Below, piece after piece: positions 18,350 through 27,020 of a stretch of 64,000 nucleotides of DNA (positions are counted from its first letter, which is position 1; every line of letters begins with the position of its first letter). The stretch is from Nocardioides ginsengisegetis (GTDB taxonomy: Bacteria; Actinomycetota; Actinomycetes; Propionibacteriales; Nocardioidaceae). A model generated the notes under the pieces. That model made no database searches. It was not told the DNA's origin and worked only from the letters and a program-made list of their open reading frames with translations. The position numbers and the translations under genes were made by a program. The DNA lies in NCBI RefSeq assembly GCF_014138045.1, contig NZ_JACGXA010000001.1:2031001-2095000 (forward strand). The letters run 5' to 3'.

Positions 18350-19234
18350 TCAGGTGGTGTCGACGCCCAGAGCTGCGAGGCGCCGCCGGGCGTCGTCGAG
18401 CCCCTTCTGGTTCTCGGCCACGTCGATGCCGCCGGTCAGGTCGTGGGCCGCCAGCCGCCCGGCGAAGTAGACGCCCTGGACCACCTGCCGCAAGCGCCGG
18501 AACGCGTCGAGGTGCCGCATCTCCTCGTCCGGCAGCGGTCCGTCGGCCCGGTAGGTGTCGAGGAACGCCGACGCGCTCTCGGGTCCGCCGAGGTACATCA
18601 CGGCCGATGCGACGTCGTAGAGGACCGGGCCGCGCCGTGCGCCCGCCCAGTCGATCAGGCCGGTCACGCCCGTCCTGTCGTCGTGCACGAATGCCTCGGG
18701 CGCCGGATCGGTGTGCAGCACCGACCACGTGACGGTCAGCGGGTCGGTCTCGGCGCGCACGGTCTCGATGGCCGCGGCGAGCCACGGATGGCCCTCGACG
18801 CCGGGCGCGTCCGGCGAGACCCACTCCGGGGCGAAGGTGGCGGCGCCCGGCCCGATGCGGGGGCCTCCGGCCGCGTGGACACCGGCCAGGGTGCCGGCGA
18901 TCCACCGCTGCTCGTCATCCGTCGCACCGTCCAGCTCGCGGCCGGGCACGTGCTCCAGCAGCGCAAGAGCAGGCTCGACCAGGACGAGGTCGCCCGCACG
19001 CGTCGGGACCGGACGCCCCGTGACGAACCCGGCCGCGGCCAGCATGGTGGCCACGTCGCACCCGGCCGCGAGGGCCGCAGCCCAGCCCGGCGCGACCGCC
19101 TTGGCGACGTACGTCGATCCCTCGTGGTCCACCAGCCACGTCTCGGAGTTCATGCCGCCACCCAACGGTCGCACGCGGGCGGCCGCCATCCCCCAGTGGT
19201 GCGCCAGGAGCTCGGCGAGGTCCGTCACGAGCAC
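18350..19234 (-). CDS. Aminoglycoside phosphotransferase-like (APH/ChoK) kinase-fold protein, catalytic Asn missing
   Basis: 294 residues from GTG 19234 behind GAGGAGACC. The APH fold is recognised by LGGGMNSETWLVDHEGSTYVAKAV at about 24-47 (nucleotide-binding region with Lys), LLEHVPGREL, and the catalytic and metal loops VLHTDPAPEAFVHDD and GLIDWAGARRGPVLYDVA. The brenner-type motif is normally HxDxxxxN; here the Asn position is Ala (HTDPAPEA), while the later IDW aspartate is intact. Activity may be reduced or altered. Substrate unknown; resistance is not implied. Follows the 2H phosphoesterase by seven bases and probably forms an operon with it. Confidence 0.8.
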   Translation of the reverse strand: MLVTDLAELLAHHWGMAAARVRPLGGGMNSETWLVDHEGSTYVAKAVAPGWAAALAAGCDVATMLAAAGFVTGRPVPTRAGDLVLVEPALALLEHVPGRELDGATDDEQRWIAGTLAGVHAAGGPRIGPGAATFAPEWVSPDAPGVEGHPWLAAAIETVRAETDPLTVTWSVLHTDPAPEAFVHDDRTGVTGLIDWAGARRGPVLYDVASAVMYLGGPESASAFLDTYRADGPLPDEEMRHLDAFRRLRQVVQGVYFAGRLAAHDLTGGIDVAENQKGLDDARRRLAALGVDTT

Positions 19235-19241
19235 GGTCTCC

Positions 19242-19742
19242 TCACGGGAACGGGGTGACCGTCCCGTTGTCGGGGTCCCAGCGCCGCAGGCCGGTCAGCG
19301 AGAGCTCGACGTCGCGGTGGCCGAGCACCTCGATCGCGCGGCCGACCTCGGCGCGCGGCACCCGCCGGCCGAGCGAGATGTGCGGCAGCCAGCTGTCGTG
19401 CTGCGGGCCGTCGACCAGGGCCCGGAGGCGGAGCACGGCGTGCACCACCTCGTCGTCCACGTCCAGGGCCCGCGCCACGGTGACCCGCGGGCCGCCGAGG
19501 AGCAGCAGGCCCGACGTACGCGCCCGGACCGGGAGCAACGCACCGAGCAGGTCGCGCGCCTGGTCCAGGGCGTGCTCGGAGAGGGCGGGCGCGGCGACCA
19601 GCGTGACGTGCGGGGTGTTGGTCATCCCCTTGTGGTCGAGCTGGGAGGGCAGCCCGGCGTCGCGCAGCGCCTGCCAGTCACGCAGGACGGACTCGCGCCC
19701 GGCCTCGTCGGGGACGAGCTCGAGGGCGTGCAGGCGCGGCAT
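19242..19742 (-). CDS. 2H phosphoesterase (2'-5' RNA ligase family)
   Basis: 166 residues. Two HxT/S motifs, HVTL at about 45 and HISL at about 120, form the paired catalytic histidines of 2H phosphoesterases (ThpR/LigT superfamily), which open 2',3'-cyclic phosphates or join 2'-5' RNA ends. The surrounding NTPHVTLVAAPALSE and DSWLPHISLGRRVP fit the family. The C-terminus ends in DPDNGTVTPFP. Probably cotranscribed with the kinase-like gene downstream. Confidence 0.85.
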   Translation of the reverse strand: MPRLHALELVPDEAGRESVLRDWQALRDAGLPSQLDHKGMTNTPHVTLVAAPALSEHALDQARDLLGALLPVRARTSGLLLLGGPRVTVARALDVDDEVVHAVLRLRALVDGPQHDSWLPHISLGRRVPRAEVGRAIEVLGHRDVELSLTGLRRWDPDNGTVTPFP

Positions 19743-19791
19743 CAGTGCGCGGGCCGTTCCGTCATGCCCCGAACGTATCCATACTCACCCC

Positions 19792-20193
19792 ATGGGCTCC
19801 CGCCTTTTCGTGGCTCGGCTCGCAGCCGTGTGCGTGCTGCTGATCGGGCTTGCCGCCGGGTGCGCGTCCGACCCCCAGCCCCGGGACCCGGTCGTCCCGA
19901 GCACGCCGCTGCTGGGCCGCGTCGTCAGCGCGCCGTCGTGCCCGGTCGAGCGCGTCGGCCAGCGCTGCCCGCCCACGCCGGTGCCGGGCGCCTCGGTGGT
20001 GGCCACGCGTGGCAGCGAGCGCTACGAGGTCCGGACCGCGGCCGACGGGACCTTCCGGCTCGACCTGGCGCCCGGTCACTACACCGTGACCGCGACGAAC
20101 GCCGGCGGCTACGCCTCGACCGCCACGGAGCGCGTCGTGCTCCGGCACGCGCCGGTGCGGGTCCGGCTCGTCGTCGACAGCGGGATCCGCTGA
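19792..20193 (+). CDS. Small lipoprotein with carboxypeptidase regulatory-like beta-sandwich
   Basis: 133 residues, ATG 19792 six bases after a CATACT -10 box (leaderless). A lipoprotein signal peptide ends in LAAGC, so Cys24 would be lipidated and the protein anchored outside. Residues about 40-130 are a carboxypeptidase regulatory-like (CarboxypepD_reg/SpaA-type) fold: GASVVATRGSERYEVRTAADGTFRLDLAPGHYTVTATNAGGYAST. Binding partner unknown. Confidence 0.8.
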   Translation: MGSRLFVARLAAVCVLLIGLAAGCASDPQPRDPVVPSTPLLGRVVSAPSCPVERVGQRCPPTPVPGASVVATRGSERYEVRTAADGTFRLDLAPGHYTVTATNAGGYASTATERVVLRHAPVRVRLVVDSGIR

Positions 20194-20220
20194 ACCGGGG
20201 GCGGCGGCCATACTCGCCGC

Positions 20221-20508
20221 ATGGACTTCGAGTTCGAGGGCCCCGTCATCGAGTGGCGCGGCCCGGCGCCCTACTACTTCGTGCGCATCCCCGAGGACGA
20301 GAGCGACGACATCAAGTTCGCCGCCAAGGGGCTCGAATACTGGGGCCAGGTGCCGGTCACCGTGCGCATCCACGACACGGAGTTCACGACCGCGCTGTTC
20401 CCCAAGGACGGCGTCTACCTCCTGCCGCTCCGGGACAAGGTCCGCAAGGAGGCCGGGATCGACCTCGGCGAGGAGCTGACCGTCGGCCTGGACGTCGGTC
20501 GCACCTAG
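20221..20508 (+). CDS. DUF1905 domain protein
   Basis: 95 residues, ATG 20221 six bases after CATACT (leaderless). The whole protein is a DUF1905 barrel (FEFEGPVIEWRGPAPYYFVRIPEDE at the start, PFPKDGVYLLPLRDKVRKEAGI-type ending, seen here as LFPKDGVYLLPLRDKVRKEA). Family function unknown. Follows the lipoprotein gene by 27 bases with its own promoter-like box. Confidence 0.88.
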   Translation: MDFEFEGPVIEWRGPAPYYFVRIPEDESDDIKFAAKGLEYWGQVPVTVRIHDTEFTTALFPKDGVYLLPLRDKVRKEAGIDLGEELTVGLDVGRT

Positions 20509-20511
20509 GCC

Positions 20512-21270
20512 TCAGGCCAGCCGGGCGAGGTGCAGGTCGAGGTCGGCGACGATGGCCACGGTCTCCGGCAGCACCGCCAGGATCCGTTCGAACGCCTGAG
20601 CCCGGTCGTCGGCCGCCAGCTCGAGGTAGGCCGAGATCGTGGACAGGTGGCTGACGAAGTCCGCGGCCGACATGGTCATCCACCGCTCGATCCGAATCTG
20701 GCGTACGTCGGCGAACAGGTCCGTCTCCAGCAGCTCGGTGCCCGGCCACTGCATCGCGCTCGCGGGTGGCGAGCCGTCGGGTGGGGCGATCGAGTCATCG
20801 GCCAACCAGGGCTCGCGCGCCGCGCGGACCGCGTCCTCCAGCGCGTCGTCGGCGAGGCAGACCTGCCCGCCGAACGACGCGAACGTGCCGCCCGGACCGA
20901 GCAGCCCGGCCACCCGCTCCCACCGGCCCTCGGGCCGCGTCCAGTGCAGCGCGGCGGCCGCGAACACCAGGTCGTACGTCGCTCCCGGGTCGAGCTCCTC
21001 GAACGCGCCCCGCACCGTGCGGACGCTCGCCGGCACGTGCCTGCGCAGCTCGGCCAGCATCGCGGCATCGGGATCGGTGGCGGTCACGGCGATCCCGCGG
21101 GCGGCGAACGCCCGCGTCGCCTTGCCGGTGCCGGCGCCGATCTCGAGCGCGGTCCGGACCTCGCCGTCGGCGTACGCCAGCACCGCGTCGACCAGCTCGT
21201 CGGGATATCCCGGACGGAACCGCTCGTAGTCGGCCGCCACGGCCCCGAAGCTCAGCGCACGTCCCGTCAT
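20512..21270 (-). CDS. Class I SAM-dependent methyltransferase
   Basis: 252 residues, ATG 21270 behind GTGAGGATC. Motif I is ALEIGAGTGKATRAFAARG at about 42-60 (SAM binding), with the acidic post-I residue in VTATDPDAAML, and motif IV-like YDLVFAAAALHWTRPEGRWERV. This matches the methyltransferase_11/25 type that is common in actinobacteria (SmtA/Tam-like). Substrate unknown. Converges with the DUF1905 gene with three bases between stops. Confidence 0.88.
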   Translation of the reverse strand: MTGRALSFGAVAADYERFRPGYPDELVDAVLAYADGEVRTALEIGAGTGKATRAFAARGIAVTATDPDAAMLAELRRHVPASVRTVRGAFEELDPGATYDLVFAAAALHWTRPEGRWERVAGLLGPGGTFASFGGQVCLADDALEDAVRAAREPWLADDSIAPPDGSPPASAMQWPGTELLETDLFADVRQIRIERWMTMSAADFVSHLSTISAYLELAADDRAQAFERILAVLPETVAIVADLDLHLARLA

Positions 21271-21319
21271 GCCCCGATCCTCACACCCGGCAATGCCTTA
21301 CGTCGCTAGGCTTTCGGCC

Positions 21320-21664
21320 GTGTGGTCCCTCTGGTCGGAGAACTCCGTCCTCTCGATCCTGTCCCAGGACTCGGTCCTGTCGATCGGCAGCGCGGCGTCC
21401 GTCGCGTCGTTCGCCAGCATCGGCTCATTCGCGTCGGCCGGCTCGATCGGCTCGGCGATGTCGACGACCTCGCTCCTCTCCCACCAGTCCAACGGCTCGG
21501 CCCTGTCCCACCAGAGCAACGGGTCGGTGCTCTCCAGCCAGTGCAACCGGGCCCTCCTGGGCCACCGGACCCGCGGCACCGTCCCGCCCCGGCTCGTCAG
21601 CGCCGCCGTGATCGCGGTCCTGGCGGTCGCCGCCGTCCACCGGGCAAGCCGGCGACCGGTCTGA
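21320..21664 (+). CDS. Ser-x-x repeat protein with C-terminal membrane helix
   Basis: 114 residues from GTG 21320, preferred over ATG 21293 because TAGGCT lies seven bases before it and homologues in related genera begin (M/V)WSLWSE. From residue 3 nearly every third residue is serine for about 26 units (WSLWSENSVLSILSQDSVLS, continuing IGSAASVASFAS, then SHQSNGSALSHQSNGS). The hydrophobic residues between them (L, V, I, A, F) would line one face of a three-residue-per-turn structure. A membrane helix (LVSAAVIAVLAVAAV) ends the protein. Function unknown; the repeat is real at the codon level with a nine-base period. An opposite-strand frame (21298-21579) is a shadow. Confidence 0.75.
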   Translation: MWSLWSENSVLSILSQDSVLSIGSAASVASFASIGSFASAGSIGSAMSTTSLLSHQSNGSALSHQSNGSVLSSQCNRALLGHRTRGTVPPRLVSAAVIAVLAVAAVHRASRRPV

Positions 21665-21716
21665 TCCAGGCACGCAAACCCGCGTAACGGCGCCAGATCG
21701 GCGTCGTTGTTGCGGC

Positions 21717-24119
21717 ATGAAGTCGCGTCGTGCCGTCGTGCCGCTGGTCGTGCTGGGTCTCGCGGTGCTGGGACTCGCCCCCGCCCAGGGCTCCCCGTCC
21801 GAGACCTACCTCCGCCCCCACTTCGGCAACGGCAGCGTGCCGGCCGGCTGCATCACCGATCGCGACCCGATCAACCCGGACAACCACTGCTACCACATGA
21901 AGGTCGGGCTGAACGCGCTCGATTCGCCCAAGGTCGACGTGGACGTCCTCATCCCGGTCTCGCCAGCCGCCGAACGCGACATGCGCGTCGCCTCGCAGGC
22001 CGTGCAGATGTGGGACGACGGGCTGCACTACCTCGCCCAGCAGATGGGCCTGCCGTGGCTGGTCAAGGGCTTCACCATGGACGTGCGCACCCACGAGGTC
22101 CCGGTGAACGACGACGGCACGCCGAAGGACCCGATCAACCTGGTCGACCCCGAGATCGTCGTGGTCGTCTCCAACCCGGCCGGCGGCATCGGCATCGGCA
22201 TCGACCCCACGTCATTCGCGGGCCAGCTCGGCCTCGTCGACGACCAGGGCGTCCCGTGCACCCAGGTCAGCAACCCCTTCAGCATGGGCGCCTGGCAGTC
22301 CCGGCCCGGCTTCGAGCAGCACGACGGCGAGCCCGGCGGGACCTACGTCCAGGACTGCGGCGGCGTGGGTGGCAACGTCTGCTTCGCGGTCAACGGCGCG
22401 GTCGACCCGGCGACGGGCGCCAGCGACTTCTTCCCGCTCTTCGACCTGGTCAGCCACGAGTTCGGCCACTGCCTGACGCTCGGTCACGTGGGCGACGGCG
22501 CCGACGGTCCGTGGGGCCCGACGCCGACCAACGACATCATGGCCTACAGCACCGATCCGCCCCTGATCAACAAGTGCGTCTCCACGCTCGACGTCGAGGG
22601 CTTCGCACTGCGGATGAGCAACTACCTCGACGTCAACGGCGACCACAAGGTCGACGGCCACGACCACCTGGTCCCCAACGACAAGCGCGGCGACGGGGCC
22701 AACTCCTTCCAGGTCCAGAACCCCGCCGACCACCACTACGCGTCCCCGACCGGCGACCCCGCCGACTGCCCGCAGGCCGACCAGAGCCTCGTGCCGGGCG
22801 CCGAGGGCGACTTCATGCCCAAGCCGGTGGCCACCACCCGCCCGAAGCTCACCCTGGGCGACATCTCCACGACCGACGGGCGGGTCCGGGTCTCCGGCGT
22901 GGCGGCCCGCGTGCCGCTGGGCAAGCAGCCCACGGCGTACGACGGAGGGTCGGACGACCCGACGGGTGACTCCTACTCCCCCGTCACCGACCTCGAGGGC
23001 GTGCACGTCAAGGTCACCCGCACCGCCGTCGACGCGGTCATCAAGGCCAGCCATGTGTGGCCCGTGGTCGACGGCGCCTCGCCGGTCGCCTACAGCCTCA
23101 CCATCGACGGACGGCGGCTCGACTCGTTCGTGCCCACCGGCGGCACCGACGACAAGCCGGTCGTGATGGACAACGGCACGGGCTACTACCTGCCGAAGGG
23201 CACCGCGACCTGGGACACCACCAAGAACACCGTGACCTTCCACGTGCGTCGCGACTACCTCGCCGACCAGGCCATCACCGCGCCGTACAACGTCTATGCC
23301 GTCACCGGCTACCACACGCGCTCCAACGACTGGGTCGCCAACGACGACCTCGCGCCGAACAAGCTCGACCTCGACCTGGCCGGCCCGAAGCAGGGCCCGG
23401 AGACGCGCGACGCCCCCGTGGCGGACCGGGTCACGACCAAGTCGTACAAGATCGGGTCGGGCTCGTTCCTGCCCGCCGACTCGACGCTCGGCGTCGGGCT
23501 GATCAGCACGGTCGACAGCCGCGACTACCTCAACGTCCCGATCGACCAGCAGGCGACGGTGCTGGCCACCCTCACCTGGACCGGCGACGCGTCGCTCGGC
23601 CTGGTCGTCGGCGGCGGCTCCTCGCAGGAGCAGGTCAAGACCGACGACCCCAACAAGATCCAGGTGCTCGTGCCCTGGGCCCGCCGCGACCTCACGGTCA
23701 CGGTCGACCCGCAGGAGATCTACGACCCGACCGACTACACGCTGACGATCAAGCGCACCACCGTCGTCGCCGACCGCGACGACGACCACGTGCCCGACAT
23801 CGCGGACAACTGCCCGTCGGCCAAGGGCCCGAGCGCCGGCGGCGGGTGCCCCGACAGCGACGACGACACGACCTTCGACAAGGACGACGCCTGCCCCAAC
23901 GTCCCCGGCATCGGCGCGGACGGCTGCCCGGTCACCGGCGGCGAGCGCGTGGTCGCCTACCTCGACGGCAAGCAGGTCGACTCCGCCAGCGTGGTCACGC
24001 TCCACGACGGCATGCGCTTCGACCTCGCCGCGCCGGCCTCCCGGGGCAGCCACGAGCTGAAGGTGTGCTGGTACGACGGGGGCAAGCTCGTCGCGACCGC
24101 CCGACGCACCCTCGGCTGA
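21717..24119 (+). CDS. Secreted metzincin-type metalloprotease with thrombospondin type 3 repeats
   Basis: 800 residues with a signal peptide (residues 1-25, VVPLVVLGLAVLGLAPAQG, cut about AQG-SPS). The zinc site is VSHEFGHCLTLGH near residue 244-256, a HExxHxxGxxH metzincin motif with Leu for the usual Gly, and a Met-turn NDIMAYS follows 23 residues later. The middle is beta-rich. Residues about 685-740 hold two Asp-rich calcium-binding TSP3-type repeats (DDDHVPDIADNCPSAKGPS, DSDDDTTFDKDDACPNVPG). A final 60-residue beta domain ends in CWYDGGKLVATARRTLG. Expected to act outside the cell, calcium-stabilised; substrate unknown. Confidence 0.85.
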   Translation: MKSRRAVVPLVVLGLAVLGLAPAQGSPSETYLRPHFGNGSVPAGCITDRDPINPDNHCYHMKVGLNALDSPKVDVDVLIPVSPAAERDMRVASQAVQMWDDGLHYLAQQMGLPWLVKGFTMDVRTHEVPVNDDGTPKDPINLVDPEIVVVVSNPAGGIGIGIDPTSFAGQLGLVDDQGVPCTQVSNPFSMGAWQSRPGFEQHDGEPGGTYVQDCGGVGGNVCFAVNGAVDPATGASDFFPLFDLVSHEFGHCLTLGHVGDGADGPWGPTPTNDIMAYSTDPPLINKCVSTLDVEGFALRMSNYLDVNGDHKVDGHDHLVPNDKRGDGANSFQVQNPADHHYASPTGDPADCPQADQSLVPGAEGDFMPKPVATTRPKLTLGDISTTDGRVRVSGVAARVPLGKQPTAYDGGSDDPTGDSYSPVTDLEGVHVKVTRTAVDAVIKASHVWPVVDGASPVAYSLTIDGRRLDSFVPTGGTDDKPVVMDNGTGYYLPKGTATWDTTKNTVTFHVRRDYLADQAITAPYNVYAVTGYHTRSNDWVANDDLAPNKLDLDLAGPKQGPETRDAPVADRVTTKSYKIGSGSFLPADSTLGVGLISTVDSRDYLNVPIDQQATVLATLTWTGDASLGLVVGGGSSQEQVKTDDPNKIQVLVPWARRDLTVTVDPQEIYDPTDYTLTIKRTTVVADRDDDHVPDIADNCPSAKGPSAGGGCPDSDDDTTFDKDDACPNVPGIGADGCPVTGGERVVAYLDGKQVDSASVVTLHDGMRFDLAAPASRGSHELKVCWYDGGKLVATARRTLG

Positions 24120-24182
24120 CCGGAGGAGATCCCCGAGCGGCTTTCGCCACCGCACGGGCCGACTCGTCCCTACGCTGGATGT

Positions 24183-25754
24183 GTGGAAGAGCCCGACTCC
24201 GGCGTCACCCTTGCGGAGCTGCTGGCTGCGTTCTCGTTGGCCACGGACCTCGGTCTGGGCCAGCCCATGGAACACCTGCTGCGGAGTTGGCAGATCGCGT
24301 CACGGCTCGGCCGCCGGGTCGGGCTCCCCGACAGCGAGCAGCCGGCGCTCTTCCACACCGCGATGCTCTCGTGGGTCGGCTGCGTGGCCGACGGTCCCGA
24401 GGTGACCGCCAGCTTCGGTGACGACATCGCGTTCCGGGCGGACAGCTACGAGGCGGACCTGGGCGGCCTTTCCGGGATGGCGTTCTTCCTCGGCCGTGCC
24501 GGCCGAGGACAGCCGCTGCCGGGACGCCTGCGGGCGGTCGCCACCCTGGCGGCCACCGGTGGCGGCCGGGTGATGCGAGGCATCCAGGGTCATTGTCTGG
24601 TCACCTCCACGCTGTCCGACCAGCTCGGTCTTCCCCCGGAGACCTCCGAGGCCGTCCGGCAGTTCTTCGCGCGCTGGGACGGCCAGGGAGTCCCGCGGGG
24701 CGTCCGCGGCGAGGAGATCGCGCTGGTCGTCCGGCTCTTCCACGTCGCCGACGTGGTCGAGGTGCACCACCGGCGCCGTGGTGTCGACGCGGCGGTCGAG
24801 GTCGCGAAGGCCCGCTCCGGCAGCCAGTTCGACCCGGCACTGGTCCAGGCGTTCTGCTCGGCCGCGGTCGACCTGTTGCCCGGCCCCGCCGACGAGTACG
24901 ACGCCCATGAGCTCTTCCTGCGGGAGCCGGGTCTTGCCTGCCGGCTCAGCGACGACGACTTCGACGCAGCCCTGGTGGCCCTGGCCGACTTCACCGACCT
25001 GCGCTGCGCTGCCCGTGCCGGCCACTCACGCGGCGTGGCCGACCTGTCTGCGGGCGCAGCCCGGCTGCTGCGGCTGCCCGCCGGCGACGTGAGGATGGTC
25101 TACCGGGCGGGTCTGGCCCACGACGTCGGGCTGCACGGTGTTCCGAGTGCGATTCTGGACAAGCCGACCCCGCTCACGGCGACCGAGCAGGAGCGGCTGC
25201 GCGCTGCGTCGTACTTCACCGAGCGGGTGCTGGCGCGTCCCCCGGCGCTGGCCCGGCTGGGCGCCATCGCCGGACTCGCTCACGAGCGGATGGACGGCAG
25301 TGGCTACCACCGCGGCGTGAGTGGCCAGGCGATCCCCCTGCCGGCCCGGATCCTGGCGGCCGCCTGCGCCTTCCGCGAGCTGGTCGAGCCCCGGTCCCAT
25401 CGCCCCGCCCGCACCCTCAAGGAGGCGACCGGCGTGATCCGCAGCGAGATCGCCGCAGGACGACTCGACCAGGCGGCCGCCGACGCCGTCCTGACCGCAG
25501 CGGGTGCGGGGACCCGGCGACGCGTGGTCGGACCCGCCGGCCTCACCCCGCGCGAGATCGAGGTGCTGGGCCTGATCGCCCGTGGCGCCGCCACCGGCGA
25601 CGTCGCGGGCCGGCTCGGGATCTCGCGCAAGACCGCGGGCACCCACATCGAGCGCATCTATGCCAAGACCGGCGCGTCCAGCCGCTCCACCGCGACCCTC
25701 TTCGCGCTTCGACACGGCTTGCTCGGCGAGCTCGACGACAGTCCGGGCTCCTAG
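24183..25754 (+). CDS. Double HD-GYP-like phosphodiesterase with LuxR-type DNA-binding C-terminus
   Basis: 523 residues from GTG 24183, six bases after TACGCT (leaderless). Residues about 30-230 are a degenerate HD-GYP half, where FHTAMLSWVGC replaces the HD pair and ARWDGQGVPRG keeps a GYP-like loop. Residues about 265-425 are an intact HD-GYP domain with YRAGLAHDVGLHGVPSAILDKP and HERMDGSGYHRGVSGQAIPLPARIL. Residues about 450-515 are a LuxR/GerE helix-turn-helix (LTPREIEVLGLIARGAATGDVAGRLGISRKTAGTHIERIY). HD-GYP domains hydrolyse cyclic di-GMP in other bacteria; coupling to a DNA-binding domain suggests a nucleotide- or metal-sensing transcription factor. Confidence 0.88.
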   Translation: MEEPDSGVTLAELLAAFSLATDLGLGQPMEHLLRSWQIASRLGRRVGLPDSEQPALFHTAMLSWVGCVADGPEVTASFGDDIAFRADSYEADLGGLSGMAFFLGRAGRGQPLPGRLRAVATLAATGGGRVMRGIQGHCLVTSTLSDQLGLPPETSEAVRQFFARWDGQGVPRGVRGEEIALVVRLFHVADVVEVHHRRRGVDAAVEVAKARSGSQFDPALVQAFCSAAVDLLPGPADEYDAHELFLREPGLACRLSDDDFDAALVALADFTDLRCAARAGHSRGVADLSAGAARLLRLPAGDVRMVYRAGLAHDVGLHGVPSAILDKPTPLTATEQERLRAASYFTERVLARPPALARLGAIAGLAHERMDGSGYHRGVSGQAIPLPARILAAACAFRELVEPRSHRPARTLKEATGVIRSEIAAGRLDQAAADAVLTAAGAGTRRRVVGPAGLTPREIEVLGLIARGAATGDVAGRLGISRKTAGTHIERIYAKTGASSRSTATLFALRHGLLGELDDSPGS

Positions 25755-25888
25755 CCCCCGGAGGCCTCGGCCCGGATCTCCTCCGGATTCGTAGGGAGTT
25801 TGCCCGACGACGCGGCCTCGCCGCGCTCCTAGCGTGGCCGTTGGACGCCCGGACAGGCGTCAGATGCGATCCGAGGAGGCAAGCAGCG

Positions 25889-26251
25889 ATGGGCAAAGCA
25901 GTGATCAGTCTCAGCACGGGGCTGGAGGATGCGGAGAAGGTGACGGTGGCCTTCCTGGTGGCCGTCGGGGCCGCCGAGACCGGCCGCGAGACCCTGTTCT
26001 TCCTGACCAAGGAGGCGGTGCGCCTGGCGCTGCCGGGCGTCGCCACGGGGACGGCCTGCGAGGGGTGCCCGCCGCTGAGCGAGCTGATGAAGCGGTTCGA
26101 GGCGGCCGGTGGCAGCTACTACGTCTGCCCGGTCTGCTTCAACGCCAAGCAGCTCCCGGCCGGCGAGCTCATCTCCGGTGCCGAGCTCAACGGAACCGTC
26201 CCGATGTGGAACTGGATCGGCGACGATCCAGCCGTCACGTTCAGCTACTGA
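25889..26251 (+). CDS. DsrE-family protein
   Basis: 120 residues from ATG 25889 behind GAGGAGGCAAGC; upstream in-frame codons lack support. The DsrE/DsrF-like fold is shown by KAVISLSTGLEDAEKVTVAFLVAVGAAETGRETLFFLTKEAVRLALPGV at the N-terminus. Two cysteines in YYVCPVCFNAKQL (about residue 80) and one in ACEGCPPL may serve redox or sulfur-transfer chemistry, but the family includes many members of unknown role. It begins a possible operon with the 26265-27020 gene (13 bases apart). Confidence 0.85.
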   Translation: MGKAVISLSTGLEDAEKVTVAFLVAVGAAETGRETLFFLTKEAVRLALPGVATGTACEGCPPLSELMKRFEAAGGSYYVCPVCFNAKQLPAGELISGAELNGTVPMWNWIGDDPAVTFSY

Positions 26252-26264
26252 GGGCCGGCGACCG

Positions 26265-27020
26265 ATGCGCAGCCCGGCCACCCTCACCCGCGCGATCCAC
26301 CCGGACTGCGGCGAGGCACCCTGGCCCGACCACGAGTACGTCCGCGGTTGGGGCGTCTTCGGCCTGCCGTTCGACTCGGGCCACGTGCTGGCGCTCCGGG
26401 TGTTCCCCCAGAGCTCCTTCGGTCCGTACCGGACGGTCTGGCACCGCGACCCTGAGGGTCGCTGGTCGATCCACGCCGACGCGCCGCGCGTCGAGCATGC
26501 GTGCCCGCGCTACTACGGGCCCGCCTGCGCCCACGTCGGGGCCAGCCGGATCGGCCTCGAGTGGACCGGACCGCGCACCCTGCGCGTCAGCATGGACGAG
26601 CCGACGCTGGACTGGACCTTGACCGTGGCACGGTCACCGCTGATGGCGCTGCTCAACCCGCTCAGCGCCGCGATGCCGGTCTCCAGCTGGCGACCACGTG
26701 CACTGGTGCGGACCCGTGAGCTGGTGGCGCAGGGGCTGGGGATGGGCCGGTTGCAGATGTCCGGGGTGATGCCGAGTGGGCACGCCGGTCTCCTGATGCC
26801 CCAGCGGATGTATCTCGTCCGCACGTCGAGCGCGGTCCTCGACGGCGTCGACCTGGGCAGCCCCACCCGCCTGGATGAGTGCCCCGAGATCGGCGGCGTG
26901 CCGCTGCCGGCGCGCGGGGTGCTGGCCATCGGGCAGGCGATGTGGCCGATCCGTGATCGCGACGAGTTCGACACCGCTCGGCAGGACGCCCGAGCGACCC
27001 CCGAGAGGAGCGCCCCATGA
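26265..27020 (+). CDS. Uncharacterised protein downstream of DsrE
   Basis: 251 residues from ATG 26265. Not recognised. No signal peptide or clear membrane helix; beta-rich with several Trp and Pro (EYVRGWGVFGLPFDSGHVLALRVF, VWHRDPEGRWSIHADAPRVEHACPRYYGPA). The paired cysteines in CPRYYGPAC could be a structural or metal feature. It resembles the antibody-like or lipocalin-like hydroxylated-ligand carriers only vaguely, so no function is proposed. The last codons carry AGGAG, the ribosome site of the small frame that overlaps its stop. Confidence 0.6.
   Translation: MRSPATLTRAIHPDCGEAPWPDHEYVRGWGVFGLPFDSGHVLALRVFPQSSFGPYRTVWHRDPEGRWSIHADAPRVEHACPRYYGPACAHVGASRIGLEWTGPRTLRVSMDEPTLDWTLTVARSPLMALLNPLSAAMPVSSWRPRALVRTRELVAQGLGMGRLQMSGVMPSGHAGLLMPQRMYLVRTSSAVLDGVDLGSPTRLDECPEIGGVPLPARGVLAIGQAMWPIRDRDEFDTARQDARATPERSAP

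Noticed and set aside
18350..19234. Antibiotic resistance by the aminoglycoside phosphotransferase-like gene
   Set aside because: The fold is widespread and the catalytic loop is altered; resistance cannot be inferred.
21298..21579. 93-codon frame opposite the Ser-x-x repeat gene
   Set aside because: Its regularity (RTE, WWD) is the reverse reading of the serine repeat; no start site or homologue pattern.
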